Source: Dipteris shenzhenensis (Eukaryota > Polypodiophyta > Polypodiopsida > Gleicheniales). Taken from it: a stretch of 64,000 nucleotides of DNA. The position numbers and the translations under genes are program-made. Below the pieces are notes generated by a model, which made no database searches, had not been told where the DNA came from, and saw only the letters and a program-made list of their open reading frames with translations. Location of the stretch: the NCBI GenBank assembly GCA_047967505.1, contig CM106539.1; one strand, 5' to 3'. This document shows, piece by piece, positions 35,380-46,094 of the stretch (positions are counted from its first letter, which is position 1; each line of letters opens with the position of its first letter).

Positions 35380-35853
35380 TAGGGTTTAGCACTCGTTTAG
35401 CATTTCACCAAAAAAATGGCATCGTCATCAAGAACACCCTCTTGACCATCCACATAGGCCGAGTACTAGAATGCACACGTGGTAGTCAAGCAATGAAGTT
35501 CATGATGGACGTGGCTGATGCCACCACGCATCTGTCACTAAAAGAGCAAACAAAGGCAATTGCCGCTACCAGTATTTTTTGCAATCCTAATGGCATGAAG
35601 TACTCGACTATAAAGATCCTCGTCTCGGATGACGATTTAGAGGCTATATGGGATTGTAGCAAAAATGCCCCAGGACACGAGCGATGGTCCATTTTGCGGT
35701 GTTATAATGAAGGCATGAAAGAGAATGCACAATGCATCTAGGAGATGATTTTTGCTAGGAAATTTTGCTCTGAAATTCCCAAATACTTTGCAAAGATGCT
35801 ATATGAAAAGTTTGTGCTTGGTTGTGAAGTGGACTTTGCCTCAGTCACTCGAG
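35380..35853 (+). pseudogene. Unknown coding remnant downstream of the kinase
   Basis: The frame contains IKNTLLTIHIGRVLECTRGS, AIAATSIFCNPNGMKYSTIKIL, DDLEAIWDCSKNAPGHERW and, past a TAG at 35739-35741, ARKFCSEIPKYFAKMLYEKF. The composition is protein-like and continues across the stop, but I recognise no family. The copia LTR begins at 35854 in the middle of this stretch, so the copia insertion interrupted it. It may be the C-terminal part of the kinase gene or a separate gene. Confidence 0.4.
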
Positions 35854-36110
35854 TGTTGAGAGTTCACGCTCAACATCATGTGATCATGTGTGCATAGCAC
35901 CATCACGTGATCATATGTGCATAGCACTAACCTTATAGAGTGCTATAAAGGAAAGGGTTAGATCCCCTAACCCTAACCCTAAAAGGGTTTGTATATATTC
36001 TATTTTTTTAACTAATTCTAGTGTACAGTTAGTCATTTGTGGTGTGCTCTCTAGCTGTGCCCTCTCTCCTCATCTCCACTCTTCTCCTCTCCCCTCTTCA
36101 TATTTTGTCA
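35854..36110 (+). repeat. Copia 5-prime LTR (257 bp)
   Basis: Runs TGTTGAG...TTTTGTCA and abuts the primer site. It contains a duplicated GTGATCATRTGTGCATAGCAC block, a telo-box-like CCCTAACCCTAACCCTA at about 35965 and a TATATATTC box near 35991. Confidence 0.85.
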
Positions 36111-36122
36111 TGGTATCAGAGC
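36111..36122 (+). other. Copia primer-binding site
   Basis: TGGTATCAGAGC is the exact complement expected for initiator tRNA-Met and immediately follows the LTR. Confidence 0.95.
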
Positions 36123-38644
36123 TCCCTTGTCTTCCGCTGAGACATTGCGATTCTTGAGAGTGTGAGAGAGATTGTGAGATTGAGAGTTCTCTTGAGTGAT
36201 TGTGAGATTCTTCCATTCACTTCCGTTGAGAGAAAATTTCTGTTCATTGTGGAAGAAATTCCGTCCACTTCCGTTCATTGATGAGTGTCCATTTCTTTGA
36301 AAGATTCCATTTCTTGAGAAAGAGAGTATTCCTTGCTTGTGAGAGAGATTTTGAGAGGAAATCTATTGCTTGAGAGAGGGAGAGTTCCTGAGATTTAGTT
36401 TCAAGAGCTCTATTGTGAAAAGATTCATCTCTTGTCAGAGAGGTTCTATTCCATCTCTTGTCACAGATGGAGAGGCTCACGGTTAGCCAGCAACTCTAAG
36501 GCTTCGACAGCCACCAAGGTCCAAGGCCTCAAGGCAAGGTGGCCTACGACGACCTCTACAACAGTGGCTCTGGTTACACCAGCAGTTCCAAGAAGGCTCC
36601 TAAGCTCCATCAGCAACGCGCGCCTCCAAACGACCAGCTTCGACAGTTCGCCTCCTCCAGCGATGGCTCAGCCGTCTCACCTGCAATGACTAGGATGCTT
36701 AGCTCCAACGGCTTCTAGCTTGGCTCCACTATCGGCACCAGCCCGTTCTCTTGACAGATGATTGCATACCTCACCAGCCCCTGCGCATTCTGCTGAATCG
36801 CCAACTCCGATAGGCCCAGCTAGCCACTTTCTGTGGCGCCATAGCCTTCAACCACAGGCTTGCAACGCAACATCGAAGCGCCCCTCCATCTGCACACAGC
36901 CGCGAAGGCTCCCATCAACAAGCTCATCCCATTGAGCAACCCCGTTCGACCGACTATCTACCTATTGGAGCAGCGTCTATTTGCAAAACTGCGCTAACAG
37001 CTGTGCCTCATCAACCCACGGGCTACTCCCGGCAACCATCGCTGCAACGCGCTCCAAACGGGATAGCTCTCAACCTCCAACGAACGGCTCATGAATGCTT
37101 CATACAGCCTCTACTATGACACAGCTAGGGCTCCCTCCAGCGATTCGTCTTCTTCGACAGTGCTCATCCAAGGTTAGCTTCCAAGCTCCATAGCACGGCT
37201 TCATCCTCCACGAAGCCTCTTCATCGACTCTACGTGACCAAGCGTGACTCCTTCATGTGCAGACAGCAACGCGACCAAGCACACAGGATCTCCAACAGAC
37301 GAGCCTCCTTCATGTGCTCCTCCGCGACGGAATCGGCATCTTCGACAGAATCTCCAGTCGATTCCGGTGCACCATTGGTCGACACGTGGCACTTATCCAC
37401 TCACCCTATCACAAGGGTCACCACACAGAGGTGTGGTCAATCAATTGACACGTGGCACTTATCCACTTGCCACATCATCACTGCCACGTCAGCTGCCACA
37501 TCATCACTGCCATGTCAGCTGCCACGTCAGCTGCCACATCATCACTGCTACGTCAGCTGCCACATCATCACTACCACGTCAGCTGCCACAACAGCACTAC
37601 CATGTCATCACTGCCACATCATCTGTGCCACGTCATCAGTGCCACATCACCCTGCTGACATCATCTGTGCCACCTCAACATTGCCACCTCAGCAGTCCAG
37701 TCAGCACTGACCCCTGCAGGCACAGTCCCTTGCCAGGCACACTGTGCACACACTGCATGTGCACACTCCTGCCACCTCAGCACAGAGCTTCACTGGCACA
37801 CCTCTTGCTAAGCACAGTGCCACATCATCACTGCATGTGACTCACAGTGACACATCATCATTGAGCACCATTTGCACTCCTTTTGCCCCTCCACCTAGAT
37901 CAAGTCATATCTCTTAATCCAGGAAGAATTTGAGGGTGCTCCAAAAAGGAAAGTCGCTCGATTTTTTGTGCTCTACGCGCTCGTTACATCACGCGCACAT
38001 TTCGGCGCAAGTTACACTCACATTTAAGCCTCGCCGTCAAAACCACTTCCTTCACGCACATTTGCCTCTACATTGACGCATCTGACCCAGCACTTAAAAA
38101 AGAACAAAGGAAAAGGAATTATTTGCTGCTCTTTCATCGATCGACGGTTGGTTTAGATCTAGATCAGAGTAGACTAGATCGCCATAGAGGGGACGCTTTG
38201 AATTCCCCAAGTTGCCAATCTAAGCCATGCCTGAAATTCCCGACTAGTACCTACTCGGAGTCAGTCCATACGCTCACATCCGATTTCACATCATTACATT
38301 ACCGGAAACCTTACGTTCATCAGTTCAATGAGCAGACTTCAGAGTTCAGAGGCATTGCAGATTGATTCAGTGGGCAGATAGCACTTGATTTCACACACAC
38401 ATGCCACCATTGTAAAGCCTATTTGGCTATCTCACGGCATTGTGCACATCATTTTTCAGCCTTGTAAAGCCTCTTGGCTATTCCCGGCATCATTGCCACA
38501 AGCCTTGTAACACAGGTCAGATCTTATTTACTGCAGTTCTATCTTCACCGACGGTACAGAGATTTCACTTGGCATCTTCAGTGTATTTGCAGTTGATTCA
38601 TACAGAGTTTTCCAAGACATTTTTTTGAGTACATTGTTTGCACC
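36123..38644 (+). other. Long untranslated leader of the copia element
   Basis: About 2.5 kb separate the primer site from the gag ATG, far more than in most copia elements. The region is rich in CAC, CTC and CAGC triplets and has no long motif-bearing frame. A minisatellite lies inside it (37381-37700). It may contain captured DNA or a structured leader. Confidence 0.6.
37381..37700. repeat. Minisatellite CACATCATCACTGCCACGTC
   Basis: The motif, with GTCAGCTGC, recurs about eight times between 37464 and 37690 with a basic unit near 27 bp. GACACGTGGCACTTATCCAC also occurs twice (37381 and 37448). Confidence 0.8.
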
Positions 38645-39850
38645 ATGTCGACTAGCAACCTCAATCTGGAGGCATCTGCTAAGTTAGACAACTCCAATTA
38701 CGGTACATGGAAATACCGAATGGAGACCATTCTTGTGCTTCAGGACAAATGGGAGTATGTCGATGGATCCATACCTAGACCATTGGCCGATCCAGCCACC
38801 AGTAGCTCTACTCCATTTGTTGTCACAGCACCAGCAACGGGATCTACATCGGGATCTACATCTACACAAACAGTTTCCGCACCAGTAGCAGATCCTGCCA
38901 TTGCCCGAGCAGCTCAAGCAGAATGGGATAAGAAAGACAAGTATGCCTATCACCTGATCAAGCAGAATGTGCAAGATGTCATGCTAGGACAGCTCAACAC
39001 AGTCAAGACATCAAAAGAAGCATGGGATATGTTCGCAGCTCTCTACGAGTCCAAGAACACATCCAGGATTCTCACCCTGAGAAACCAGATCAACCAGAGT
39101 TTCCGCAACAGCAGTGAAACCGGACATGCTTATGTACTCCGCATCAAAGACTACAACAATCAACTTGCAGCAACAGGAGAGACTATGAATCCCGCAGAAA
39201 TGGTTCAAGTAATCCTGAATGGACTAGGAGAAGGATATGAGAATCTAGTCCAGAGTATTTCCATCCAACGGCAAATTCCAACACTGGAAGAACTTCAGTC
39301 AGTTCTACTTGGTGAAGAACTCAGGACTCAGGCCATTCAAGCACGTAAAGGTCATTCTAATGATCAGGCATTCACAGCTTCAGACAGAAGCAGAGGCAAA
39401 GGCAGAAACAGAGGTAGATCATATCAGAAAAGTGGTCATCATCATCAACAAAATCAAAGTCAGAATCAGCATCAGCATCAGCAGCATCCTCAGCCACATC
39501 AAAATCAGCAAAGAGGAAATCATTCCAACCGAGGAAGATTCCAAGGACGAGGGAATGCATCCACCAATGTGTCAAACATTCAATGCAACTATTGTCACAA
39601 GTTTGGACACTATGAAAGAGATTGCCGCAAGAAGCAGTATGACCAAGGCGGTCAATCCAGCAATAATCGAGGGAATTCCCGAGGAAGAGGAAATCATCGT
39701 GGTGGACATTCTAGTCACAGTCATTTTGCAAATGAACATGGCAATATGTTTCTTGCAAATGAGGAATTGCATCAGCCTGATACAATGCACCAAGACACTG
39801 ATTTCAATCCCAAAGAGGATTTCAGCTATCAAGTCGACCAAGTGGAATAG
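38645..39850 (+). CDS. Copia gag (capsid and nucleocapsid)
   Basis: The 401-codon frame starts with ATG in a long leader. Gag forms the virus-like particle that packages element RNA. Residues 1-50 (KLDNSNYGTWKYRMETIL) are the typical copia opening, followed by a UBN2-type capsid region (EAWDMFAALYESKN, LRIKDYNNQLAATGE, VQVILNGLGEGYENLV, LEELQSVLLGEE). A Gln/His-rich basic linker follows (about residues 255-305). The CCHC knuckle CNYCHKFGHYERDC is at 39583-39624. The frame is intact to a TAG at 39848-39850. The pol frame continues directly after it, so this TAG separates gag from protease. Confidence 0.93.
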   Translation: MSTSNLNLEASAKLDNSNYGTWKYRMETILVLQDKWEYVDGSIPRPLADPATSSSTPFVVTAPATGSTSGSTSTQTVSAPVADPAIARAAQAEWDKKDKYAYHLIKQNVQDVMLGQLNTVKTSKEAWDMFAALYESKNTSRILTLRNQINQSFRNSSETGHAYVLRIKDYNNQLAATGETMNPAEMVQVILNGLGEGYENLVQSISIQRQIPTLEELQSVLLGEELRTQAIQARKGHSNDQAFTASDRSRGKGRNRGRSYQKSGHHHQQNQSQNQHQHQQHPQPHQNQQRGNHSNRGRFQGRGNASTNVSNIQCNYCHKFGHYERDCRKKQYDQGGQSSNNRGNSRGRGNHRGGHSSHSHFANEHGNMFLANEELHQPDTMHQDTDFNPKEDFSYQVDQVE

Positions 39851-40834
39851 GATCCTTGGTACATCGATAGCGGTGCATCATCTCATATGACAAATCATCA
39901 GGAATGGTTCACAGAAATGAAGCCATTAGAAGGTCAAAAGAATGTCATCTACACAGCAGACAATACACCGAATCCGGTTCAAGGGACAGGTGTTATCCCT
40001 ATGAACAATTTCATTGGTACAAAAGGATTAGTCAAAGATGTGCTCTATGTTCCGAAGCTCAACAAGAACCTTTTGTCAGTAGGTCAAATGACAGAACACA
40101 ACTACAAAGTCATCTCCGACGGTGATGAATGCACTATCAGAGACAAATCCAAAAGAGGTCAGCTAGTAGCAAAAGGTGTCAAGGAAGGACGCTTATACAG
40201 GATGCTAGCTACAGTACCAGATAAGCATGCCATGTCAACTCAAATGCAACAGATGCCACTATCTGCAAAATGGCACAAGAGATATGGTCATGTCAACTTC
40301 AAGTACTTGTTAGATCTCAGGAATCAAAATATGGCAATTGGGATTCCGAAGCTACAATTTCTTGGAAAAGTTTGTGAAGCATGCTGCTTCGGCAAACAAA
40401 AGCGAACCAACTTTGTCAGAAGTACCTCTCGTGCACGAGGTATTCTTGATTTAATTCATACAGATGTATGGGGTTATGCCCAGACCCGCAGCATCAATGG
40501 TTCACTTTATTACTTGACCTTCATCGACGACTACAGCAGATATTGTTGGGTCTACTTTCTGAAAGAGAAATCTGAAGTGTTTGCCAGATTTCAAGAATTC
40601 AAAGCCATGGTAGAAAACCAAACAGGCAGAAAGATCAAGGTCATGAGATCAGACAGAGGAGGTGAATACATGTCTTCAGCCTTCATGAACTTTTGCAAAA
40701 CTCACGGCATTCGAAGACAATTCACATGTGCAGATACTCCTCAGCAAAATGCAATAGCTGAAAGGAAGAATGGGACTTTAGCAGACAGTGCTAGAGCAAT
40801 GCTTAGTGAAAAGCATCTTCCGAATCAATATTAA
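39851..40834 (+). pseudogene. Copia pol fragment: protease and integrase
   Basis: In frame with gag after one TAG. WYIDSGASSHMT (about 39860) is the aspartic protease active site. YVPKLNKNLLSVGQM leads to the GAG-pre-integrase zinc region HKRYGHVNF...VCEACCFGKQKRTNF (about 40274-40410). Integrase motifs follow: IHTDVWG, FIDDYSRYCWVYFL (metal-binding Asp residues), MRSDRGGEY and DTPQQNAIAERKNGTL (with the catalytic Glu). A TAA at about 40832, where NQYW is usual, coincides with loss of homology. Reverse transcriptase and RNase H are missing, so the element cannot move by itself. Confidence 0.93.
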
Positions 40835-41222
40835 CTTCCAACATGTGAGTACTCCATGCAAGCTTGCTAGATCGAGAGAGAGAGAAATCATCCAATTGTC
40901 TTGCCCCCTCTCAATGTGGTTCGATGATTATAAACGTGGTAATCTACTTGTTAAAATAGGCGTGGGATGGCAAATCACCTTTTCCCACATCCTTCTCTCT
41001 CCTGAGTAAGCATCTATTTGCACTATAATCATCCGCAACATCATGCTCTATTGATGGATGTCGATATTTTACACACACTAGTGTAGTAGCTAGCATCACT
41101 TACACAAGTGCATTAAGGTTGCAAGCAATTGGATAATATGTTCCAAGTTTGAACATTGGAGTAAAACAATTATAATACCATCTAAATGATGTAGCATTAC
41201 TTCAAATTGGTATGATATCCAT

Positions 41223-41470
41223 CTCGGGGGGGGTCACTATGTATAAACCCTCTATATCACGTGCGTTCAAGGCCTATATTTAAAGTCCCTTATCTGTAAA
41301 AAATTTCATTAATAAAATGTACCCATTTTCTATACAAATTTGTAAATTTTTTCCAAAACTATTTTAAATAGTCCCTTATGTATGTTTATTTCTGTAAATT
41401 TTAGAAATTAAAAAAATCCTTCTGTTGAACTCACGTGATAGGGTTACATATGATGAGTGACCCCCCCGAG
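41223..41470. mobile_element. hAT-type MITE (248 bp) with 8-bp target duplication
   Basis: The ends are CTCGGGGGGGGTCACT and, inverted, CTCGGGGGGGTCACTC. The inverted similarity continues to TCACGTG about 43 bp in. The 8-bp ATATCCAT flanks both sides (41215-41222 and 41471-41478). The interior is AT-rich and non-coding. An 8-bp duplication is the mark of hAT transposases. A hAT relic lies 300 bp away, but I have no proof that it mobilised this element. Confidence 0.88.
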
Positions 41471-41479
41471 ATATCCATT

Positions 41480-41760
41480 AACAAAATTGATGACGTCAAT
41501 GAACAAAATTTTAAATAGCACAATATTTTTAATAGAACGTAAGCACGATTGTAATACCATCTAAATGCTTAATCATAATTTCCAATTGATATGACGTCAA
41601 TGAACAAAATTGATGTGGATGTCAATCAAAAAAATGCTTTAGCATAATTTTCAATAGGTATGACATCAATTAACAAAATTGGTATGATGTCAATCAATTA
41701 GCACAATATTTAATAAGTTAGAATGTAAGCACGATCAACATTGTATATAGTATTTTAAGC
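41480..41760. repeat. Degenerate short tandem repeat (GACGTCAATGAACAAAATTG)
   Basis: Variants of ATGA(C/T)(G/A)TCAATNAACAAAATT recur at about 41490, 41593, 41660 and 41687, interleaved with TAAGCACGAT and AATACCATCTAAAT repeats. A related ATACCATCTAAATGATG also lies left of the MITE (about 41176), so the MITE inserted in this repeat. Confidence 0.6.
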
Positions 41761-41769
41761 CTAGGAATG

Positions 41770-43822
41770 ATTGCTCATGAGTCATCACAAAACTCATCCT
41801 CATCCTCTTCATTGCTAGAGCTTGCTTCGGTTGCGACTTGCAATTGGGAAGATCATGCAACGGACCTGGGAGACCACAATGTACCCACTTAGCTAAATCT
41901 CCATCATTTCTCTCTCCTTGAACATCATCCAAAACTCTACCATTGCATAAACATATACCAATTTCTTGCTCTTTCTATCTTCAAGCGATTTCTTGTGACT
42001 GAATGAACAAACTTGTAATTACTCTAATTTTGTTCACTCGCCGAATTACTACAAGGCTAGGATAGCACTTTCAATGCCAACATTTGCAAATGAGGTGTCG
42101 AGGCTCCACACTCTTCCCACCATCTCCATGTAGGCATCTCCTTTGCGAGGTCTCGTATTCTTGTATATGCAAACAACCCTTCCCTATTTTGAAAAGTGGA
42201 TAATTCCTTAACAGCAGCAGCATATTCAGATCCAACCTCAAAAAATCATCCCAAGAGATTATGACAAGGCTGCATTACGTGTTCCAATGTTTTTGGATGA
42301 TACTCCCACCATTGGGGATCTATAATATGACCAGCATAGTGGAGGTCATTGTGAGCATGATTCCATCGCTTTCGAAATATCTTTTGCAAAGTGGCATGAC
42401 GAATGGCGCTGTAGCCAGCATTGTCACCTGTGGATCTTCTATTTTCCTTTAAGAGGTCTCGCTCAGCAGTCCACCATGCCATGTAAGCATTGCCCAAACT
42501 TGGACCTTTCACATCTAATTTTCAAACGGCAAACCATACCGGCCTCATTGCATCGGCTGCATCAGCTATTCTCTTCCAAAAGCTAGCAGTGTGAGCCTTT
42601 TGCTTCATCTCTGTGAATTCAGTATGAGTGTTTTTTGAGGTTGACTCAGCTATCCACTCGCTAGCTTCTACACTGAATAATGTCTCCATTACAACTCGTT
42701 ATAACTCCCTGTATCTTGAGCAAATGGTCCAACATTATATAGTTTGTTCCGAAATGTGTTTCGCTAGGTTTCAAAAACTCTAGTGGATGTTCTTCAGGTT
42801 GGTAGATTCTGAATATGCCCAACAATCTCTCATGGTTAAGGATGTATAACACCAATCATCATCCTTCATCTATAGTGGCTTTGAACCATAGAGTCTCTGC
42901 TGATTTATACCAATCCTCCAGCATAAGGTTAAGGCAATGGCAAGAGCACGGCGATGCCCAAATGGTAGGATATTTCTGATTTAAAAATTTTCTAGCTTTC
43001 CTACAATTCTTTGCATTGTTGGTGATTATCTGAACAATGTTATGCTCCCCAACATCTAGGATTATAGCCTCCAATTATTCAGCAATGTATTCACCTATCT
43101 TGGCATTACCACTTGTGTCAATGGATTGACGAAAAGCCTCCCCCTTAAATGTCACTACCATGATATTGATAAAAGACCTATTGGTGACTTTTTTCCATCC
43201 ATCACTAACAATGGTACATCCTGTTCTCTCAATACCGTCGGATACTACTTGCTCCATCGCTTGTTTCATCCTCTCATAGTATGCATCCAAGTAGTTGTTG
43301 CAGACAGCATTGCAACTGGGCAACGTAAAGCCTGGACTCACCTTTACTACAGATGCCATGGCTCTCTTCCAATGCGAGTTTTGAACCATGCTTAGTGGGT
43401 AATCGATGCGACAAATGGCCTCAAAAACATCTTGTTGCACTTTCTCTATATGTTTTTATCTAAATGACTCTTCCAAAGATCTTTGTTGCGGACGCGCATG
43501 CAATTGTGAATGAGAGATGTCACTACATTGCCCACTATCCATATACTTCATAGAGTAGCTTGCCATATGTGTGAACGAGGCCACACCACTACTTTGAGGT
43601 GGCACATCTACAGATTGACTAGCTGGAGGTGTGAGTAAATCATCAAGCATATGTTCTTGAGGCTGGGATTGGTGACGTGTGACTATATCATCTACCTCAT
43701 TGTCCATACTTTTAGGCATTTGGCAACCTAGACTGGCTGATTTCTCTACATGCACACTATGAATTGTAATGGATGCAATAACTTGATAGTTGTCATGTGA
43801 ATGCAAGGAGTCAATCCATATG
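41770..43822 (-). pseudogene. hAT transposase relic (DUF659 and hATC dimerisation domains)
   Basis: hAT transposases dimerise and cut out 8-bp-duplicating elements. From 5-prime to 3-prime on the minus strand: a Ser/Gln-rich N-terminal part (43806-43457), DUF659 (VQNSHWKRAMASVV, GCTIVSDGWKKVTNRSFINI, IITNNAKNCRKA, SPCSCHCLNLMLED; 43440-42860), then FLKPSETHFGTNYIMLDHLL (about 42770). After shifts come LHYAGHIIDPQWWEY (about 42320) and hATC (STPHLQMLALKVLS...SNSASEQN...FVHSVTRNRL; about 42110-41985). Stops at about 43454, 43075 and 42030 and several frameshifts break it. The frame stays open into 43822 and stops at the CACTA-2 tip, so the missing BED zinc-finger end was probably split off by that insertion. 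Confidence 0.88.
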
Positions 43823-43955
43823 CACTACAAGGTATAGGGGAAGAAGGTCGATAATTATGTCAAGATTAGTGTCAGAAAATATGCGTCGGTATAAATTCAT
43901 TGGTATATACTGACTCTGTATCAAATAACAATCAGTATATATCGACCTTTAACAA
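43823..43955. repeat. CACTA-2 left terminus and subterminal motifs
   Basis: CACTACAAGGTATAGGGG is followed by several copies of a TCGGTATA / TATATACTGAC / CAGTATATATCGAC motif in both orientations, as expected for binding sites of a CACTA accessory protein. Confidence 0.75.
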
Positions 43956-44759
43956 AACACAAACAAATTTTGTGGGGAAAAATAGGGCTTGCTGTAGCCC
44001 CATTTTGCTCCAATAATTTATTTATTTTTGCATTACAAATGAATGTTTACAAGCAAACATGTGAGATAAAGCTCTCAAACCTTGTTTGTTACAAAATTTC
44101 CCTTTTGAAAAGGGTGGTACAAAATTGCTCAAACAAGCTGATAGACAAAATCATATACATGCCGAAGTATATACAACCTTGTTTGTTACAAAACTTCCCT
44201 TTCGAAAAGGGTGATACAAAATTGCTCAAATGAGACTACTACGTCATTGTCATCGTCATCATCCTTGCCCTCCCTGTATATAGGTGTGTTTGATCACTAT
44301 CCCTCGGGACCTCCATCTGATCCCTAGCCCTCGTGACCTCCACCTGATCCCTATCCCTCATCGACATCTATGCCAAATCCCCTAAGAACTACCTCCTCGT
44401 CACATCACCACTCGCCTCCACTTATGGGACGTTCGATATTGCACCCTAAGAGTGAAACCATTTTAATTTGAAATTAGATTGGAACTTAAAGAATAAAACA
44501 ATTTAAAAAGTGAGATTACAAGTTGGAGTAGGCTTTTACCCCATGAGCAGCCACCACTACAACCCAATCGACTACCACTCCCTACACCTCCATCTCAGAG
44601 AACCACACCCTCGCTCCTATGTGGAATGCATGTTGTTCCTCTTCGTTTGTCTTCGTTTGTAGGACGGCAACCAATCAAAGATTGCTGTGGACTCAAATTA
44701 TGATAGTTAGACAAAGTGCATGCAATATGTAATAAAACAAATAGAACAATAAATCAAAT

Positions 44760-45850
44760 GAGAAGAAGACTTACCACCCATGCCTCAAACGTGGCCCATC
44801 CGCCACACTGCCAAGGTGTAAAGCACCTACGGTGTCCAACCTTCTTATGATTGTTGAACTTTGTGGGTGTGTCCCTCAGCTCCTTCAAAATCTTCCAGTT
44901 ACCTTTATTTGTGTAGCTAGGTTTGGACTTCTTCACCGCCGCGATGGTATCTCGTAGCTCCGCGACCTACAATGCTTCAAGACACCACACATGCGCTCTC
45001 GCATGTAGTGCTCATCGAACTCGTACTTGGGGGAGTTAGGGAATTTACTTCTCAATTCCTGCAAGATTGCATCCTTCTTGTCGTTATCCTGGAGTTGCCA
45101 GTCAAGTGTTATGCTGTTCTTGAAATGGTGGCTCATCAACCACCTCATGGCGATCATCACTTGCATCCCCTTTTTATTTTCTATGATCTCTCAACCCATA
45201 GTGACCTCACAGTAAAGGTCCTCAGGTAGGGGAGTAGCAAAGCTAGAGTGAGGAGGGGTGCAAGAGATTAAGGAGCAAGAAGTAGCAGAAGGAGTGGGCT
45301 CTTGGGTGCCACTACCTATGAATGGAGAGGGCAAGGGACCTGACTAGTATTGTGTCTCATGATAAAGTGGAGACCTATAGGGATGTGAGTGTGCAAAATC
45401 ATCTACATCCCTCAAGCCACCACAATAGCCTCGACGCTTACTACCCTTCCTCGACCTACGATGGGTATGCCTAGGTGATGACCCCTCAGTCGAAGGGGCT
45501 ATAAGGGACGGTTGTCGAGAGTAGGTAAAGCTATCGATGGCCCTGATCTACTGCCGAGGGGTGTAGGAGAGGGAATAGTTGAGGTCCTCTGGACAGTAGA
45601 GAGAAGAATCTCACTATCTCCGCATCGCTCATGGATGCGACAAACTCATTGGGACTCCCAACAAACCCATGGGCTGCTAGCAAAGGAGTTCCGCGAGGGG
45701 TAGTCACAGTGCTAGGCCCAAGAGAGGAGTCGGCTCGTGGAGAATCCACCCAGGGGTAGTCCCAGGGGTAGGCCCTTGAGGAGTTGGTTGAGTGGAATCG
45801 AAGTCCTCTGGAGGGTATAGATCATGATGTCTCCTCCTACGCTCTGAGGC
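44760..45850 (-). pseudogene. CACTA-2 second gene, possibly TNPA-like
   Basis: CACTA elements often carry a second protein that binds the subterminal repeats. On the minus strand, a Ser/Pro-rich N-terminal part (45850-45200, with SPRHTHRRSRKGS) leads to MRWLMSHHFKNSITLDWQL, LQELRSKFPNSPKYEFDEHYMRERM (45166-44950) and, after a small shift, PSYTNKGNWKILKELRDTP and GWATFEAWV (44936-44755). The N-terminal low-complexity part followed by a basic helical domain with W-x-KL-like spacing suits TNPA/Ptta-type proteins. The match is by layout only. It diverges from the TNP2 gene across a shared 700-bp promoter region. Confidence 0.45.
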
Positions 45851-45856
45851 TCAACA

Positions 45857-46094
45857 CTATATTAGAGAATTTGGGAATTTTTAGATAGTTTAGGACTTCT
45901 CAACAAGGTAAAGATTTGGCCACACAGTCAAATCTTAAATCCTTACTTGAAAGTGTAATCAATCATTAGTACTATATAATGGAATCCTTCCAAGTCCCAC
46001 TTTCAAGTAAGGGGTTAAGATTTAGCCACATGGTCGAATCTTAGCCCCTTATTTGAAAGTGGGACTTGGGAGATTCCCAAATTCTCTAATATAG
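45857..46094. mobile_element. Foldback MITE (238 bp)
   Basis: CTATATTAGAGAATTTGGGA at 45857 is mirrored by TCCCAAATTCTCTAATATAG ending at 46094. Inside, CTTACTTGAAAGTG is mirrored by CACTTTCAAGTAAG, and two AAGATTT(G/A)GCCACA...AATCTT blocks flank the centre. The whole element could fold into one long stem. It sits in the divergent promoter of CACTA-2. The target duplication is unclear (perhaps ACT). Confidence 0.8.

Larger units (their letters stand above)
35854..40832 (+). mobile_element. Ty1/copia LTR retrotransposon, truncated in integrase
   Basis: Order: LTR (35854-36110), exact initiator-tRNA-Met primer site, a 2.5-kb leader, gag (38645-39850), then protease, GAG-pre-integrase and integrase core. 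Homology stops at about 40832 inside the integrase, so reverse transcriptase, RNase H and the 3-prime LTR are absent. The element sits inside the kinase-linked coding remnant. Confidence 0.93.

Noticed and set aside
35960-35985. Telomere repeat or chromosome end
   Set aside because: Only about three CCCTAA units inside a copia LTR. It fits a telo-box promoter motif, not a telomere.
39309-39890. 193-codon frame overlapping gag, plus minus-strand frames there
   Set aside because: Shadows of the gag frame, which alone carries the CCHC knuckle and capsid motifs.
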